Assembly (NCBI RefSeq): GCF_002887815.1
Contig: NZ_PDHO01000002.1
Coordinates: 124,001 to 188,000, forward strand
Length of the DNA stretch: 64,000 bases
Source: Mycobacterium sp. ENV421
GTDB taxonomy: Bacteria > Actinomycetota > Actinomycetes > Mycobacteriales > Mycobacteriaceae
Direction of reading: 5' to 3'
Shown here in pieces: positions 63,211 to 64,000 of this stretch. Positions within the stretch are counted from its first letter, which is position 1, and each line of letters starts with the position of its first letter. The translations under genes and the position numbers were made by a program. The notes under the pieces are model-generated. The model did not search any database, was not told the origin of the DNA, and saw only the letters and a list, made by a program, of their open reading frames with translations.

Positions 63211-64000
63211 ATGAGTCAGACAGTGCGCGGGGTGATCTCCCGGTCGAAGAAGCAGCCCGTCGAGTTGGTGGACATCGTGATCCCCGACCCGGGCCCCGGC
63301 GAGGTGGTCGTCGATGTCATCGCCTGCGGCGTCTGCCACACCGATCTGACCTACCGCGAAGGCGGGATCAACGACGAGTACCCGTTCCTGCTCGGCCATG
63401 AGGCCGCCGGCACCGTGGAGTCGGTCGGCGCCGGAGTCACCAACGTCGAACCCGGCGACTTCGTGATCCTGAACTGGCGCGCGGTGTGCGGGCAGTGCCG
63501 CGCCTGCAAGCGCGGCCGCCCCTGGTACTGCTTCAACACCCACAACGCCGCCCAGAAGATGACGCTGACCGACGGCACCGAACTGACCCCCGCGCTCGGT
63601 ATCGGCGCCTTCGCCGACAAAACGCTGGTCCACGAAGGACAGTGCACCAAAGTCGATCCCGAGGCCGACCCCGCCGTGGGGGGCCTGCTCGGCTGCGGCG
63701 TGATGGCCGGACTCGGCGCGGCGGTCAACACCGGCAACGTCGGCCGCGACGACACCGTCGCGGTCATCGGGTGCGGCGGTGTCGGTGATGCCGCGATCGC
63801 AGGCGCCGCTCTGGTCGGCGCGAAGAAGATCATCGCCGTCGACACCGACAACAAGAAGCTGGAGTGGGCGCGCGAGTTCGGCGCCACCCACACCATCAAC
63901 GCCAAGGATCTCGACCCGGTCGAGACCATCCAGGACCTGACAGACGGCTTCGGCGCCGACGTGGTCATCGACGCCGTCGGGCGCCCGGAAACCTGGAAGC
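63211..64000 (+). CDS. mscR: S-(hydroxymethyl)mycothiol dehydrogenase (partial, 3' end outside window)
   Basis: The first 263 residues are present from ATG 63211. Zinc alcohol dehydrogenase family: catalytic-zinc Cys and His in '[12 protein letters not shown]' and '[17 protein letters not shown]', structural-zinc cysteines in '[20 protein letters not shown]', and the NAD fold '[20 protein letters not shown]'. Matches MscR/AdhE2 (Rv2259), which oxidises the formaldehyde-mycothiol adduct and reduces S-nitrosomycothiol. This supports a mycothiol-producing actinobacterium. Confidence 0.95.
   Translation, partial: MSQTVRGVISRSKKQPVELVDIVIPDPGPGEVVVDVIACGVCHTDLTYREGGINDEYPFLLGHEAAGTVESVGAGVTNVEPGDFVILNWRAVCGQCRACKRGRPWYCFNTHNAAQKMTLTDGTELTPALGIGAFADKTLVHEGQCTKVDPEADPAVGGLLGCGVMAGLGAAVNTGNVGRDDTVAVIGCGGVGDAAIAGAALVGAKKIIAVDTDNKKLEWAREFGATHTINAKDLDPVETIQDLTDGFGADVVIDAVGRPETWK

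Noticed and set aside
63175..63891. Upstream extension of the TPR reading frame
   Set aside because: It runs antisense through the mscR gene, whose zinc and NAD motifs are unmistakable; the TPR-like composition ends near 63170.

Overview
The window is a high-GC actinobacterial chromosome segment, almost certainly from a Mycobacterium/Mycolicibacterium species. The evidence is the FAS-II operon fabD-acpM-kasA-kasB-accD6 behind an aceE and a PucR-type (MabR-like) regulator, the mycothiol-dependent dehydrogenase at the right edge, a 13E12-type HNH protein with a mycobacterial SOS box, and a gene order that follows the M. tuberculosis Rv2228c-Rv2259 backbone as I remember it. Gene names come from recognising the sequences; no database search was run.

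Layout. (1) 1-3189: end of a guanidine/urea carboxylation operon: two DUF1989 proteins and a carboxyltransferase-only 'urea carboxylase'. (2) 3225-6416: CYTH-CHAD protein, RNase P RNA (minus strand), and a divergent methyltransferase / XRE-cupin pair. (3) 6418-13186: conserved block with RNase H/phosphatase, zinc-ribbon coiled coil, Nif3-like protein, PtkA-like HAD, PtpA, SURF1, CobD and an MPAB-type oxygenase. (4) 13204-33755: accessory catabolic region. It has an amidohydrolase, VOC proteins, a secreted DUF4185 protein, two aldehyde dehydrogenases, two P450s, a mycofactocin-type SDR, an AveC-like membrane protein with a 31-residue partner, an LLM flavin oxidoreductase, two DapB-like dehydrogenases, a double-TetR regulator, a nitronate-monooxygenase-like protein with an MFS exporter and a GntR regulator, and a lipoprotein. 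A 16-bp motif recurs in front of three transcription units here and suggests one regulon. (5) 33751-37551: a 3.7-kb islet bounded by direct repeats of the tRNA-Val 3' half. It carries a GlxA-type regulator, an HD protein, an alpha/beta hydrolase, an MBL hydrolase and a truncated ORF. (6) 37511-48917: tRNA-Val, AhpE, DUF3052, lipoprotein, AceE, MabR-like regulator and the FAS-II operon with a visible MabR-type operator. (7) 48918-51068: an AraC + aldo/keto reductase pair bracketed by two copies of the accD6 3' end. (8) 51081-57191: amino-acid permease, GlpD, TetR, AGPS-like flavoprotein and diacylglycerol kinase, a glycerolipid group. (9) 57188-64000: SRPBCC protein, 13E12 HNH protein whose start codon lies inside an SOS box, DUF3145, serine hydrolase, TetR/MBL pair, TPR protein and the beginning of the S-(hydroxymethyl)mycothiol dehydrogenase gene.

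The core blocks are conserved housekeeping: RNA processing, respiration assembly, cobalamin, pyruvate oxidation and mycolic acid elongation. The new biology is most likely in blocks 4, 5 and 7: a mycofactocin-linked P450/dehydrogenase regulon with a shared operator and a micro-protein, a tRNA-Val islet, and an insertion that copied the end of accD6.
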